A stretch of 64,000 nucleotides of DNA from Litsea cubeba. Lineage: Eukaryota > Streptophyta > Magnoliopsida > Laurales > Lauraceae. Below are positions 33,191 to 46,871 of this stretch, piece by piece. How positions within the stretch are numbered: the stretch's first letter is position 1; the number at the start of each line of letters is the position of its first letter. The stretch spans positions 89,116,888 through 89,180,887 of the forward strand of contig CM022948.1 in assembly GCA_012931725.1 (NCBI GenBank), in the 5' to 3' direction. A program made the translations under genes and the position numbers. The notes beneath the pieces are model-generated. The model saw only the letters and a list, made by a program, of their open reading frames with translations. It was not told the origin of the DNA and searched no databases.

Positions 33191-36100
33191 GAGGCAAACA
33201 TTGGCCGAAGCCCAACTCATTAGGTTATGAAGCCAAATGTGAAAACCTGTTAGTACTCGGCCCTGAACTCGGAAAATTAAACATTTCTAGATTTCCAAGC
33301 ACTTCCGGACTTCCATGCATGCTGATACGGAAAGACATGAGCCAACAAACAGGGTCACGTTAGTCTGTGCCAAAGCATATGGCATTGTAGTTATATGGTC
33401 TTCGGACTCTTAGTTTTGCCAGATCCTTCTGATTTGAAAGCAATTAGATGACTTTTTTATTTGCACAAGTTCGTGAGGCCCTTACTTGCATGCCTTTCAA
33501 TTGGGTTAGAAAAGGTTGCTTATGGATAAGGGCCGCGCAAAAACTCAACAACATCAAATTATCCTAGCCCTTGATTGAATAGCCTAAAAGTTTAATGGTC
33601 TTTCGACCTTTTCTTACCCTTAAAAAAGGTAAGATCAAATGGTGTTCAAAGGTTCGATGAGTGTAAAATTGGGCTTGGTTTCAAATCAACGTGGGGTAAG
33701 AGTTGAAAAGAGGTTGCACTGATGAAAGGTGGGTTCGAGTGGTTTCCATATAACTAGCTAGCTAGAATTCACATGTAGTCTGCTCGTAAGAAGAAAAATT
33801 CTCATCTATAAGATCAAGAGATGTATAATACGACAAGGATGAGATAACGTGGAATAAGATAACATGGAATCCTATCAAAATAATCAAAAGACCACATGGT
33901 TAGGGGTGCAAATGAGTTAGATTCGTGAAAGAACTATGCATGGTGGATCTAGACCCAAACCCTTCTTTATATATTCAGTTATGAATTTGATACCAAACCT
34001 ATGTGTTGTATCTGGATTCGACATCAATTTAAAAAAGGGGAACCACGAATCTTATTCAAAATAAGGTGTAGATTGCATTAGTATAATTGGATCAAAGAGA
34101 TTTAAAATAAATGTTGCGATGTCTATTTAGATTCTATATAAACATATATAGTGAAATTGGTTCTTTGATTCTAAAGTCAGGAACCATTCAAAGAAAATAC
34201 ATATATATATTTTCAATTAAAAGAGAATAATATGCAGTCCTCTGCTACAAGTTGCCGTGGGACATAGGTGCGTGAGTTTGAGTGCAAAGTATTCGAAACC
34301 CCTACGTAGGAGAAAAAAAAAAAAAAAAAACATTAAAAAGAAGCCCAAGAAGCCAAAGGAGCCTTACCAATCAAGTGAGGAACCTCCCTATGACGTGCCA
34401 CAGCACATGGGCCCATTTCAATTGCTAACAACTAACCCAAGACAGAGAAGGTGTATGTTTAAGACATGAACAAAAGAGCAGGTGAAGCAACCTTTTATTG
34501 ATCAAAGTTTTTCCCATCAATAGGTCCCACCCTCCCATTGTTATCGGATCAATAAGTGAGAGACAAAAACTACGAGGCTCTTTTTATTAACCTAATAAAC
34601 AATGCTAGGACCGATAAGAGAGCCTGCACACACAGAAAAATAACTCACATACAGACAAAAAAAAAAAGTATGTACATGCAGAAAAAAAAAAAGCATGAGA
34701 TAGAAGGTTTTCAAATTCCAACCAATCAACCTAAGTTTTCCAAAAAAATCTACAAAGTCTGTATGAATGAAATGGTGTGAAGAAAGTAATCTGTCCATTA
34801 TTTCTACTACATATTAAAAACAACATTATTGAGGATTCAACCCTCTGATACTTTCTTAACAAGTAGTATCCTAATTGATCTTTATGTCCATTGTATGGCC
34901 AGTGTCGTGTGTAATGAGGACCCATCTTCCCACTTGTTAACTGTTACATGCAACACCAGCATGTATGGTTGATTCATTAATGAGTTTCATACTTTCTCCT
35001 CCTTTGCATGATGTGATATCTCCCCTACACATACAGAATAATTGGCATTTCGTAGCTTGACTCGGCATAACGTTAAACCACATGCTTCAATGGATTAGGT
35101 GGTCCGACTAAAGGCGGCTGTAGTTGCCCAACTTAGGAGCTTTCTTCTCACAATCTTTTACTTGGTATGTCACGAAATCATGAAAATAACTTAAGTGTAA
35201 AGTGGTGAAATTGCAAAATACTGTTACGTATCGGCCAATACTTCCTATGACATTGAATAGGTAACGTTTTATCCTAATCCACCCCATACAAGTTGCTTGT
35301 TTGTTGTTTAGGATTTAATCCAACACTTGTTTGACTCTTTCGCCCTTTTTCCTTCCTCATTACTTCTTATTCTTAGAAATGAAGCTCTGGGTCTGCCTTT
35401 AGTTTTAATCATGTTGAGATGGATAAAGGTCACTGAATGCTTAGAACCCATACTGAATTGGGTCTGATTTCAAGGCCCAAAATATCCAATGCCATAACTA
35501 TATGTTTTGTATATCAACGTACACACATATGCTTATATTCTCACTATTTAAGTCTAGTATAGAAGTGTTCATGTAGTTGAAGCCGATTCGGAGTTGGTCC
35601 ACATCTTTATTTGACTCTGAATTTGGGCCTTTAGGTTATATATATATAAATCACCTATGTAGCCCATTTCAACATCAAATCCTATCATATAATGTCACAT
35701 GGGCAATGGTCAATGGTCAATGGAGCAACTGCCAAATGAACGTGTAATTGCAGTCGGAAGATTTCCCCAATGCCGACATGCGATAGCAACATGCAGCTGT
35801 TTGCATAAATGGTGTCGCTTTCTTTTCGATTTTGTTAAGTTGGGGAGCGTTTGGACGGTGCACCCAAATGACTGATCATCATCAAATGCGGTGAATGTGT
35901 TCTCATTAGTCATTTCTGATCTGAATGCAAGATTCATCTTTATTGCATCCATCCGTATGAGACCCATCTTTCCTGTGGAAAATCTAATATCTATGTTGGC
36001 TCTTTTCAATCTTTCATCATCAATGACATCACCGATTAATCACATATTCTACACTCGTGAAGGGCTGTGCCTGTGTCTGTGTCTGTGTCTGGTATGGGAT

Positions 36101-37770
36101 CATCTGGAGGGGCATATTCCGACAAAAATTAGACGACAAGTTTCCTCAATCAGTCACATGCCGAGTTACTCGGGCGAGTTTGGCAAACTACCTGATCAAC
36201 TCACTCAAATTAGGGACCCACTTACTGACCCAGTTAAGTTTACCAAGTCTGAACCATAATTCAAACTTAGCCGCATTACTCAGCTTGGTAGGAAAGTCGA
36301 AGAGAAACTCGGTCCTTAAAAGCGTTTTGGCCAAGCTATGGTTAATTAGCTTGGTCTAGCTTGGCCAAGACTTTTTCAACTTGGTCAAAGCTTGGTTCAC
36401 TGGGCTAAGAGTAGGTCAAAATTCGAAGAAACAAATTACACATTATATATCTATCTTTGTTTTTATGTATATTATGACCAATTTTTTACTTTAAATCAGT
36501 CAAAAGACTCGATAAAGTCAACAAATTTACTCGACCCAATCCATCCTTAAGATTTTTTGAACTACGGTAAAGTGCAGATGGGTCCAATAAGTAAAAGTGC
36601 CGAACTTGAATAGGCTTTAGCACAACTCCACCCAAGTCCCAACCATGCATATGCATATCTGCCCACCCATACCCCAAAAGAACATTGTGGTTGCACCAAT
36701 GATCATTTTTCCATTGTGCTCAATTTTTGCAGGAAGAAGACAGAGAGATGGGATCAAAAGATGAGACAACATAAACAGATAGAGAACAACATTTTTGTAG
36801 GGCCTGAACTGTGGGACAAGGTCCATGTGGCTTTGTTTTGTTTGATCAGGGGATGTTTAGGCCCTAAGAGCTCAAATTCGAACAGGTAAACGGACAATCA
36901 TCTTAAAAACATTACAGTGGAAATCAGAATCTTGTTTTCTTCCTTTACAACCACAGGCACACTCTTGTAAGTATCTGCCTTTAATGTTATTCATAAGTTG
37001 ACAAGATGACTCGTATCGCTGTGCAGTTGTCTTGAAAGTCTGACATGAAGATTAGTGGGGGACGAAATTGCAGGAATGAAGATAACTAAGTAATTTGTTT
37101 TTGTTAGTAAAAAGGTAAAATTTGTTTCTAGCAATTTACATGGCATCAATCTAGGATACAAGTTTTAGATAGGAATCTTGAACGCACAAGAATATTCTTG
37201 CTAACGATCATGGTATGTTTTTTTAGCTAGAATTCTTGAACATAATTTCTACTATCTAAAAATTCATGAATTTCAAATGCTTAAAATGAGGCATTTTCAA
37301 GTCTTATACCTCACCCTTTAGCATTTTAGAATTCCTAAATTTCGGTGACTTTTGGGTGAAACTCTGAATCTCTGATACACTGAATTTCTAAAGGTCGGCC
37401 CCACAATCACAAAAGGTGAGTACCCGTATACAATAGTACATAAAAGGTGTAATTTCGGTCAAGAACTTTAGTTACGAAAGTCAGCTTAGTGAGGGATTTG
37501 GATGTGTGTGGGCTCGGCAGTTACATGCCTTTCAGAAAAAAAAAATCAAACATGGAACATCCACATATTTTTGAGAACCAGCATAAGCTAGTAGTAGCAC
37601 CATGAATGTGGAGCATTTTTTTTAAATTCTTGATGGAAACTGGGGGTAATTTTAAAACTTTTAAAAATTTCCTGCAGGGCCTCTTGTAGTTGAAGCAATA
37701 GTTTGCCAAATTTTTGTTGTTTGAGCCACAGTTTACTAACTTGCCTGAACTAACTGTATGACTTGGCTGA
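33191..37770. other. Intergenic, no supported gene
   Basis: Contains A-runs (34312-34330, 34661-34692), a (TGTGTC)n-like run at 36070-36090, and a weak palindrome TTGGCCAAGCTA / TAGCTTGGCCAA at 36329-36367. No host gene was recognised. Confidence 0.4.
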
Positions 37771-37772
37771 GG

Positions 37773-38515
37773 TATTTTTTTTTTATTTAGTAGTACAGAA
37801 AAGATTCCCATAAAAAGAAACAACAGGCCGATAAAAAATGAGGACAACCAAAGAAGAAAAAAACATCCCAACCAAGACACCTACAGGAATTTAAGTCTAG
37901 ATCTAATTCACAGAGAAATAGACCCATCCCAATAAAAATTATGCTTACAAAAGATGCAAAGCTTAGACAAAAAGTAGGAGCACAGTTAAATTTCTTTGAA
38001 ATGTAAGCAAAAGATTTGCCTCAAAACTTTTCTACAAGAGCCTTTATACCCATGAGGTTTAAGTTGATAACCCAGTCATCCTTTCTATTGATCCCTCCCA
38101 CCATTTCCAGAGAATTGGAGAAAACCGAAATTTTGGACCGTCCTCTACCAATCAGCTCCTCCAAACAGCGACGACCAACCTCGCTTCTGCTTCTTTAGTA
38201 GCAAAAAACTCTCAAGCCAAAGTGTGCCCAGCAAAAGCGATAGATCCATTCACCCACATCACAAAGCCACCACTAGATTCCTCATCTATTTTCATAAAAG
38301 AAGCATCACACACAACACCACCAAGCATAATCATGAGGTCAATTCTTATCAACTATAGATTCAGGTTATGAAGTGGGCTTCTAATTAATTTAGAGAATGA
38401 AAAGGTTCTATCATCATATTCTTGGTATCCCCTAAAATCTTGAAGGGATTAATAGAGCCCCCTTTTAAAGAGAAAGATATTCCTAACACTCCAAAGAGCC
38501 ACCATATAGCAAGGA
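37773..38515 (-). pseudogene. LINE relic: zinc-binding and RNase H region
   Basis: Minus-strand reading from 38515 gives MVALWSVRN (end of the reverse-transcriptase zinc-binding module). It continues with CDASFMKIDEE and GGFVMWVNGSIAFAG, then FFATKEAEAR, the start of an RVT_3 RNase H with Asp and Glu in place. After a frame change it gives ISVFSNSLEMVGGIN, where the third acidic residue is replaced by Asn, and SFAYISKKFNCAP near the C-terminus. It ends in a short poly-A (T-run 37773-37781). In-frame stops (for example at about 38212) and at least one frameshift show that it is dead. It is typical of the 3' half of a plant L1-type LINE. Confidence 0.75.
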
Positions 38516-40460
38516 TCCATGTCGGTTCCAGCCCTTCATTTGCTGGGTCGGGTCTCAGTCATGAGCTGGCTATTTAAGTTTCTATCATGTTTTAGTAGTT
38601 TTTCATGGCTTTCTTACACCACAATTCTTCTCATAACTTTTCCATAGTTTAATATATTTAAGAATTCCAATTTGAGAATTGAATGAACTTTGATTGGAAG
38701 AGTTGAGAAAAGAAACAATCACTTCTGTCAACTTTTCCTGTATTTTATCTCTCATATGTATCGTGCGTAAGCATATACCACTAAACCTTGTAAAAACAAG
38801 GAAGATTTGACATCATATAGGCAGTCGGTCATGAAAAAACCTAGCTTTGCACAGCTAAAACAGTGGACCCACCCGGCATTATTAACCAAAAAAGAAAGGT
38901 CATTGGGTGAACATATTAATAACAAGTGATATTAAAATCATCATCAAAGACAAAGGTTCCGTAACTTTCGTTGTCCAATAACATCATCACCAGGTCAAAG
39001 AATATGCTGTTTTGTGAAAAGAGTTTGAATGTTTGTTGCTTAGAATTTAAAAGGACCTATCAAACATGGAGTATTGGACAAGATATTTGGATCAAATTGA
39101 GACACTCAAATGTTGTCATGAATCATGATTTAAAGCATATTCAAGTGCTACGTACATATCTTCATAAATCTACGCAAGATATTTTCAAGAAAAGTATACT
39201 CTTAAGTGGTTCAAAGACCTTTTGACTTTTACCAGCACTTGAGATTTCGTGCAACTTTCAATTCAGAGTAGTTATATTACACAGTAGGGCTTATAGTAAG
39301 GCAGGTCAGGGAGTTGGGTTGACTACATGGTACCGGCTCAACTTTAACTTTTAACTATTTTTAATCGGGTTGAAATACGAACCTAATTCCAACCTGAATA
39401 CTAAAAGGGTCAAGAAGAATCCTTAATTAACAACTCATAATCGGTTTGGATTGGTAAGTTGATTAGCAAGATTGAACTCAACTTAAAATGCGACCCATTT
39501 ACTATGGGGTAGAAATGTCAAACTGAATCAAGCCCATAATTAAAATGAGCCAACATGAACGTAGGATTATCGGATCCTATTTCAGGTCCAATTTTGGATT
39601 AGTTTGGTGGGTGTTGGTAGGGAACTAGGGATTGCCATCCCTATTCCCTACGCCAAGTATAGAGATTAGCCATTTCTAAGCTCTTGTCAACTCCTTTAAG
39701 GAAAGTATGTATTAGATTTGCATTGATACCATGAGACTGAAACAGTGTGAAGGATTTTCAATGGAATTCCTGAGTGCTATAAATCTGTTTCTGAGACCCA
39801 CCTTTGAGATTCAACCTCTCAAAATCATTGACTGATGGTGTCTCATTTCTGACCAAATTTCACTCAAATCAAAAGTTCGTTCTACCATCAAATTCTTGAA
39901 GTAGAAAAAAAGGAGGTTTAACTTGCTTTTTTCTTTTTTTTTTAATCCTGTGTTGTTAACTGAATGATCTGATGGTGGAAATAATTCAAATAGAACAAGG
40001 ATTTATCCCAAAGCTAACACAATGTGGGACAATGACTCTTTGGGAGAATGTTCACTGCCTAGGCAATGAGTGGGGTAGGGTAGTTACATGTTTTAGATTA
40101 AGGACCCAAACACAGTATCCCAGCAACACTTGCCTTTCAAGAGACATTACGGTGGTTAATGAACTGGCAGGGGGCAAGATCCATAAACTCGGGACAAGGG
40201 ATATAACCAAAATGTTGGGGGTTGCTTTCTTTCCATTTATAATTTGTGTCGCAAGCCCACTTACAATAAATCCACTCCCTCACCTACCTCGATATAAACA
40301 ATTTGACACAATTGAACTATTATATACTCTTAATTTGAATTATTACAACAAAAAAAAAAAAAAAAAAAACTATCATAAAATCATTAACACTTGGACACCT
40401 TAAAATCTAAGTCGAAATTATTATATATTATACCGGAATGTTCTCAATTCATGTTTTACC
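38516..40460. other. Intergenic, no supported gene
   Basis: AT-rich, with an A-run at 40349-40369. The longest frame (39972-40403) has no recognisable domain and ends in the A-run. Confidence 0.4.
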
Positions 40461-40465
40461 TCTAA

Positions 40466-40881
40466 GGGCCCGTTTCTTTACTAGAATTCATAGAATTCAT
40501 GTCTGGTGGTTGTCTGGGAATTTCAAATCCTGATATTTGAAATGCTACCAAATTATGGAATTCCAAATTCGTTGTTTCATTCATGGCCTGAATTCTTACC
40601 CGAGCTCCCGGAATGCCATCGTCCCTCTCCCGGAATTCATGTGCCAAGTGAGATTTTCAAATCCTACTTGTTAAAGTGGTTTTTCAAATGCTGGATTTTT
40701 TGAAATTTGAAATGCTTGGAATTTCAAATGTCCAAGAATTCTGTGGGAATTCTAATAATGAAACACAGAATTCCTGACAGGAATTCTGAATTCCCAGACA
40801 GCCTGCTGAATTCCTGACAGGAATTCTGAATTCTCAGACAGCCTGAATTCCTGTCAGGAATTCTAGTAAGTGAACAGGCCC
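40466..40881. mobile_element. 416-bp PIF/Harbinger (Tourist-like) MITE
   Basis: Terminal inverted repeats start GGGCCCGTTTCTTTACTAGA (left) and, on the other strand, GGGCCTGTTCACTTACTAGA (right), both continuing into ATTC. The unit is flanked by TAA on both sides (40463-40465 and 40882-40884), the standard 3-bp target of this superfamily. Near the right end, GAATTCCTGACAGGAATTCT and CAGACAGCCT repeat in tandem. No transposase is encoded. Confidence 0.88.
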
Positions 40882-41404
40882 TAAGATTTTTACATATGTG
40901 AAATCTACTAATCTAGATTGAGTAGGAAACTAAGAAATACATAAAAATGTTATGGGTCCACTTAATGATTCTCAATAATCACAAAAAAATTAAAGTGAAA
41001 TTTTCAGTTGAAGGCCTTTCATTTTGAAATTAGGTCATCCCCATTGGATCCATATCGAATGCCAACATCCTAAATATGAGGGTCCCCATCCCTTACTCAT
41101 ATATAGTAGTGTGAAAGTAACTCTGATATGAACACTTTTCATATATATTGGGCTCGAACTCTACCATACTAGTAATATGACCACAATAATACTTAGCTGA
41201 CTGCTAATCTAGTTGATAGCATTTACCCTCCACCTCTAATTGGTGCGTATTCTTTGAATAGATATTAGCTAGTTTCACTAAAACAATCTCTATCCATAAT
41301 ACTATCTCTATCATTAGGAGATATTTTTGTTAATGACAATATAATCAATTTATTCAAATGTAGTTATTAAGTCTTAGAGGTATGGCCAAAGCCGGATTCC
41401 ATGT

Positions 41405-41530
41405 TTCTACGAAATAGGGAAATATTGTTTCGGCCTATCCCCAATCACGTCAAGAATTGCTCATCCCCTGTCTTCTACGAAATAGGAAAATATTGTTTCG
41501 GCCTATCCACGATCACGCCAAGCATTGTCC
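41405..41530. repeat. 68-bp tandem duplication
   Basis: TCTACGAAATAGG, ATATTGTTTCGGCCTATCC and ATCACG recur at 41406 and 41474, with few differences. Confidence 0.9.
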
Positions 41531-41899
41531 CGCACCATTCGCTTGTTTAATAATCTCACCGTTTTAGTTTTTAACCTTCTAAATAAAAGTCAAAAATCAT
41601 CTTTCAATTTTCATCCAGATATTCATCCAAGTCTAACAATTTCATCATCTTTGGCAAGCTGTATGATCGTACTATTTTTGCTTATAAAAGAGACCATGAC
41701 AGATTTGACCCAATAAATCACCGACTTTAATAAATTTGAATAAGAGTACTGATCGAGTTGTTGCCGGTGATGGACACCAAAAATAAGTGGTGATCACGAA
41801 CCAAGCATGATGAATGTTTTAGTGAAAGGCCACGCCCACACTAGTTGTACTTAATGTGATGAGCTATTATGCCATTTGGATAATGTAATTGCAGAGTGT

Positions 41900-41925
41900 G
41901 TTAATATATATATATATATATTTAT
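41900..41925. repeat. (TA)n microsatellite
   Basis: An uninterrupted TA run lies within TTAATATATATATATATATA. Confidence 0.9.
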
Positions 41926-42094
41926 ATATGTTAAGATGCATTTAGGTTTGAAATAGGATTTGAAACAGGTTTCAACTAGATCTTTGATAAGATTAAAGTT
42001 TTCTTAATTTTATCTTATACATTCATCTATAAGTGGGGGCCTTTTTTTATTAATGACAATGCGGTGAATTTGTTAAAATGTAGTTATTAAAGTC

Positions 42095-42247
42095 GGGAGA
42101 TGCTCATATAAGAGATATCTCTCACCTTCTATGAGAGATAGGGGTGAAGGCCATCACATTTAAGCTGTTGGCATTGGATATGGATGTGAAGGCTCCCATC
42201 GAATCTCTCATTTAAGGTGAGAGATATCTCTCATAGGAGCATCCCCC
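42095..42247. mobile_element. 153-bp MITE with perfect 9-bp target duplication
   Basis: Ends GGGAGATGCTCATATAAGAG and, on the other strand, GGGGGATGCTCCTATGAGAG are inverted and continue through ATATCTCTCACCTT. ATTAAAGTC is duplicated exactly at 42086-42094 and 42248-42256. The duplication length suggests a Mutator-derived MITE. Confidence 0.92.
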
Positions 42248-42889
42248 ATTAAAGTCTATGCAGATACCTTTCTCTCTCATGTTAGCAATATATAATTTTC
42301 GGAGAATAGGATCGATCATCATAATGATTTTAGGTTTGAAATTTTGATGATTAGCGACACTCCATTAATCTGACTTTTGTGATTCATAGGTAATCTACAG
42401 ACCTTTCAATCCATTCAAAGCAGATGTGTATATCCATCGTATCTTGATTTTTTTCATAGCACATCACAGTCCCTATTAAAGTTGTTGCCTGAATTTGGCC
42501 ACTTTGGTCTGGGTACTCTCCCTGGGACCACATAATCCCTTTCTGAAAAAGTAGTTTGGAGCATAACCTAAATGCTGCCCTAAATTTCTAGTTAGAAGTT
42601 AGGATGTTTTATACGTAAGAGTGGAAAGTTAGAGAGAGATTACATGTGTTTTGGGACATTAGGTTGGGTGCAGTGGATGTATATGAATAAGCTAATGAAA
42701 GCTCTTTTGATAGTCCCTTTGGATGGTCGCTTCTAAAATGCCCCCTTTCTTTTATCTCTACTCTCTACAGACCAGACTTCCTTCTAGGGCACATGCCTTC
42801 TCTCTCTCAGCCAAACCACACATGTGGCACCCTAAACTTGCCTCTTTTAGTTGAATTAGGTATAGAAATAGCCCATTAAAGATTTTCTT

Positions 42890-43215
42890 TCTCATTGGTA
42901 AAACTCACTTTACTGGTAAAGTGAGATGAATGGTCATTTCAAAATTAAATTAAAGATAATAAAAGAAAAGATGTCAAATAAAAGTATCACACTTTAAAAA
43001 AACACTTATATCTTCTATCAAAAAAAAAAAAGCCGAAAAAGTTACTTTTTTCACGCCAGGAATGACAAAAGACCATTTTTTTAAAAGTCAAAACACTTCA
43101 TTCTCATTCACAAAATAATAAAAGGCCACAACTTCCAGATTTTACTCATCTTCTTTTGTTGTCTCTTAATTTGACTATTTACATCACTCCACTTTACTAG
43201 TGAAGTTCCCAAACA
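42890..43215. mobile_element. AT-rich MITE-like repeat, copy B
   Basis: Begins near CTCACTTTACTGGTAAAGTG and ends near CTCCACTTTACTAGTGAAGT, which are inverted versions of each other. Interior blocks (TTGTCTCTTAATTTGAC, AAGATAATAAAAGA) match the repeat at 17215-17540. Confidence 0.6.
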
Positions 43216-44760
43216 ATTAAAACCTTCCTTAGATTGACCGCACTTTTTATCTTTGTCGGTGAAAAAGTGAGAAAACATAATTTTAGGATAGAAAAACTTT
43301 TGAGACCGAGACTGCTTTGGAGATTAGATCCATCTATTAGGGTCCTCTACCATTTGAGTGTCCATCCTGGCACTGAGATCTTAAGTAATGTAAGAAAATT
43401 GGATCGGTGCCTTAGTCACAGGCCCATTTGCGAAATTTTGGGGTGTCCCGCCTTATGGAGGGTCGGGATTACAAAATTCAGGGGTGTCCGCATTATGGAG
43501 GGTCAGGATAGAATCTCCTCCATCCTATTCTTGTAGGAAGAAATTCTCCTCTTCCTGATCGTAATTCATACTCAAATCAGACTGAGTTATGGCGGATCCA
43601 TGATTGAAGATCTTACACTTATATGATCCTTATCTTTTGATTGGCTTTGATTCATTCGTTTGATCACTTTGAAGCATTTTCATTGACCTTATCAAATTAA
43701 GGTTTGAACCTCATTATATCGACTCGTGAGTCGTGACTCAGGTTGGGTCAACTCATTTTGGACAAGGGACCAGTTAAATTCAGGGGCGACTCAGAATTAT
43801 TGAAAAAACATTGTAAGAATAGTTTTTATTTTCTTTGTTTTCCTTTAACTTTTTTAATTTCATATTTTTGAATATATGAATTTATTAGTTTGGATTATAA
43901 ATCTTGAGTACAGGTTAATTTAAAATATTTTCTTTAATTTTATGGATGTTTCATCTATTACTAAATACTTTTAAAGTAATTTAATGAAAAGTATCATATT
44001 GTAAAATAGTGGAAAATTTGATGTTTTTTTTATTTTTTTTTCGCTGCACCACAAGAGGAATAAGGTGCTGGCACCCACTTTCCGCTGAAACGGTGTCCGC
44101 ACAAATAGACCCTAGAGTCACAAAGAAATTTTCTATTTGATAAATTTACTTGTATAGTAAGCAAAAAGTAAAATATCACATCAAGTTATGGTTTTAACTT
44201 GTTTAAAAAGACTCTTGTAACTAATACCAATTTTGTTTTGTAACACTCATCCCCTCCATTTCCATGTGGTACTTTATGCTAATGATGGGTGTTGTTTAGG
44301 AAAGTGGTTTTCCTTTTGATAACAGCACTCGTAGGGTAGTGAATGCAAATCCTCTAAACCTTGGCCTGATAACATTATTTGAGCCCGGCCCCACTAATCA
44401 ATCCATCCTACTGGCGTTTGGCCACAGTTCACTCCAAACAGTCTGAGACCCCTGTTAGATTATTATAATGTAAAGCACATGATCAATAAAATGACAATAT
44501 GTACTTTGGAGTGATTTCCTATGGATCACATATAAAACATGATTGAAAGTTGAAACTATAAAAAAAGACAACCAAATCATGTGTTGTACATGGGATCATA
44601 TTTATCCGACGGTGAACCCCAACTTTGCACAAGTTGAAGCTTGGCCCGAACACAAAATCATGCGGGGACAGTATTTTGAATTGTTCAGATTTCAGAACCA
44701 GACCCCACATATGCAGTTATGGCCTCATAAAAGAAGGAAAACGGGAGCCACACAATAGTA
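43216..44760. other. Intergenic, no supported gene
   Basis: A short duplication (GGGGTGTCC followed by TTATGGAGGGTC) occurs at 43440 and 43482. No gene or defined element. Confidence 0.4.
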
Positions 44761-44769
44761 TTGAATCCT

Positions 44770-44970
44770 AATCCTAATTGGTCTAGATCTCTAGGTATGT
44801 CACCTTTTTCCACTTGCAGATTGGGATTTCTTCCTTTATGTGCGGGCTTCTTTCCCACTTGTACGGGCCTTCTTCCTGCTTATGCGGGTTGTTTTTCCGT
44901 ATGTGTGCGGGCTCTCTTTTGGGTCCTAGCTCCCTTGGCTGAATTAAAAAAAAAAAAAAAAAAAAACTAG
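44770..44970 (+). mobile_element. tRNA-derived SINE, copy 3 (diverged head)
   Basis: The body carries the family's ACTTGTACGGGCCTTCTTCC and ATGCGGG units, then TGTGTGCGGGCTCTCTTTTG and a GGTCCTAGCTCCCTTGGCTG segment. It ends in a run of about 21 A at 44946-44966. The B box is not recognisable, and no flanking duplication was found. Confidence 0.75.
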
Positions 44971-46730
44971 TTCGGAACCCATGAGTGTCTCTCACACGTT
45001 TTTCATGAGTGGGATGTATGGAACTCTACTATGGGGCCCATATATTGATAATTCGGACCATTCAAGATGTACATCATCCCTTGAATTTTCACATTCATTT
45101 TAGAGTAAGATTGAGCACATGATTAATACATATAATTAATAATATGTAATACAGGCTCCTCTGAACGTAGAACTTAAAAACATACGACTTGAGGAGATAA
45201 AATTTATTTTGAACGGTTCAGAAGATAAATAGGTGAAAAATCTCGGAATAACATGAATCCCACACAGGAAATGCCCCTTTGTGACACTAGTGAATACTGA
45301 GTCAATCCTAACCTAGCTACTTAGTAAAGTGGGTCTGTAGAATGGATGATGCATCTGCTGACCACAAGATATGTGATGGGGCCCACCAGATTGACCACTT
45401 CCAATGAACCCCAACAATCTAAAGGTTTTTGGGATGTAAGTGGGCCCCATTTCAAATTGGGTACACAGAGTCTCACCGTCTCACACACACACTGTCCAAT
45501 CCCAAACCCACCAAATGCATTTGGTTGGTTTTAATTGCCAAAACTAAACGCGTCTCAGCTGCACTCCATCCACGTGACCCAATCCTTTCTTCCTTTGTCA
45601 GAAATTTATATATAACCCCCTGCACTTGTCTGAAACTTGGGGTTAACACCTGTCCTTTTTTTTTATACAAATGACCGACTCTTTCCCTATTTTACATTAT
45701 AGAAACCAAAAGGTCTGGAACTCATGCACCCTCAGGGTCGGAATTACTATATGTGTCTCTAATCAGCTAAGTTACGTCAGGATGGAAATAATCAACTCTA
45801 AATGTATCTATCAAGAATCTTGGCATATAATGGAACGGATAATTTTGACCTATTAACGAATATGATTGTATTTTATTTTTTGCTAAAAAGAGGATTTTTT
45901 TTTTTGCATGTTCTTATTTAAATTAGAGACAATGGGGACTTTGAATACTTGGTTAACGAAGAATTTATCAGAAAACTTTGGGCTTGAGCTTTCTTCTAGG
46001 CTAGATTTATAATCAGGTTTGGAATTAGGTCTGATTTGGTCAATATTTGAATGTTTGTGTGCTAGATTGATATAAAAATAGTATATTTTGATTATAATAT
46101 GTATAATAAATATCGTATTAATATAATTTGGCTATGAAATAGGGACATGAAAAGAGCTTTAGCATGTTATATGGTAGATAGTTTCTTTCCATCCTGAAGG
46201 TCTCAAATTCAATGTTAAAATTAATTATATTTTTATATATTATACGTCTTTAATTTGAGTTTGGGATCTTGAAATATAAACTAAATTGGGTCTAGTTGAA
46301 TTAATCCTACTGAGGCTATACATGTAAGAATTATCCGTTTGGGACTAAATATTGTGGATTTCTAATGGGAATAATAAATATAGTTATTTATGGAAATAAA
46401 AAAACGAGGGTGTATTTTGCAACTATGAGAAAGTTTTGGTGGCTTTATGTAAACTCTCCTTCTTCCGAAAATACCTCCCACCTGTTATCTAACGTGTTAA
46501 ATTCACATGGATTGATGTTGTTGGGCCATTGATTCATTGATTGCCTTCAATTGAAAAACCCATAGAGAAAAAAAAATTAAAAAATCATGGGGCATTGATT
46601 GAGAGGTCCCTATAACTACATGAATGGAGGAGAGGCTCCCATCTCCTCTCAAGCAGTGGTTTGGAAGATAGGTGAATTGACACAAGGAAAACTTGAGCTT
46701 GGCCTTTTTCCAAACTTGAGCTTGGCCTTT
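44971..46730. other. Region upstream of the CER3 homologue, no gene
   Basis: AT-rich. ATTTATATATAACCCC near 45603 resembles a TATA box but is over 1.2 kb from the start codon. No other element was recognised. Confidence 0.4.
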
Positions 46731-46733
46731 TCC

Positions 46734-46768
<35 letters not shown>
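46731..46768 (+). promoter_or_regulatory. (CT)n tract in the CER3 leader
   Basis: About fifteen CT units lie roughly 105 bp before the start codon at 46872. CT microsatellites are frequent at plant core promoters and 5' UTRs; a role here is inferred only from position. Confidence 0.65.
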
Positions 46769-46769
<1 letters not shown>

Positions 46770-46871
46770 GGTTTCCTCTTCTGTGGGTTCATTCTCTCTT
46801 GAAATTTCTAAATAGAGACAGAGAGGCTTCAAGCTAACTGCAGTCTGCAAAAGGCTAGAACAAGAGATAAC

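Noticed and set aside
35710..36009. 99-residue minus-strand frame
   Set aside because: No domain, AT-rich surroundings, and similar chance frames occur on the opposite strand.
39972..40403. 143-residue frame
   Set aside because: It ends in a poly-A run, has low complexity at its end and shows no domain.
43234..43536. 100-residue frame with Arg/Leu-rich sequence
   Set aside because: It overlaps a short tandem duplication and shows no recognisable motif.
44760..44970. Small Cys/Gly-rich protein frame
   Set aside because: The Cys codons come from the reiterated TGTGCGGGC units of a SINE body.
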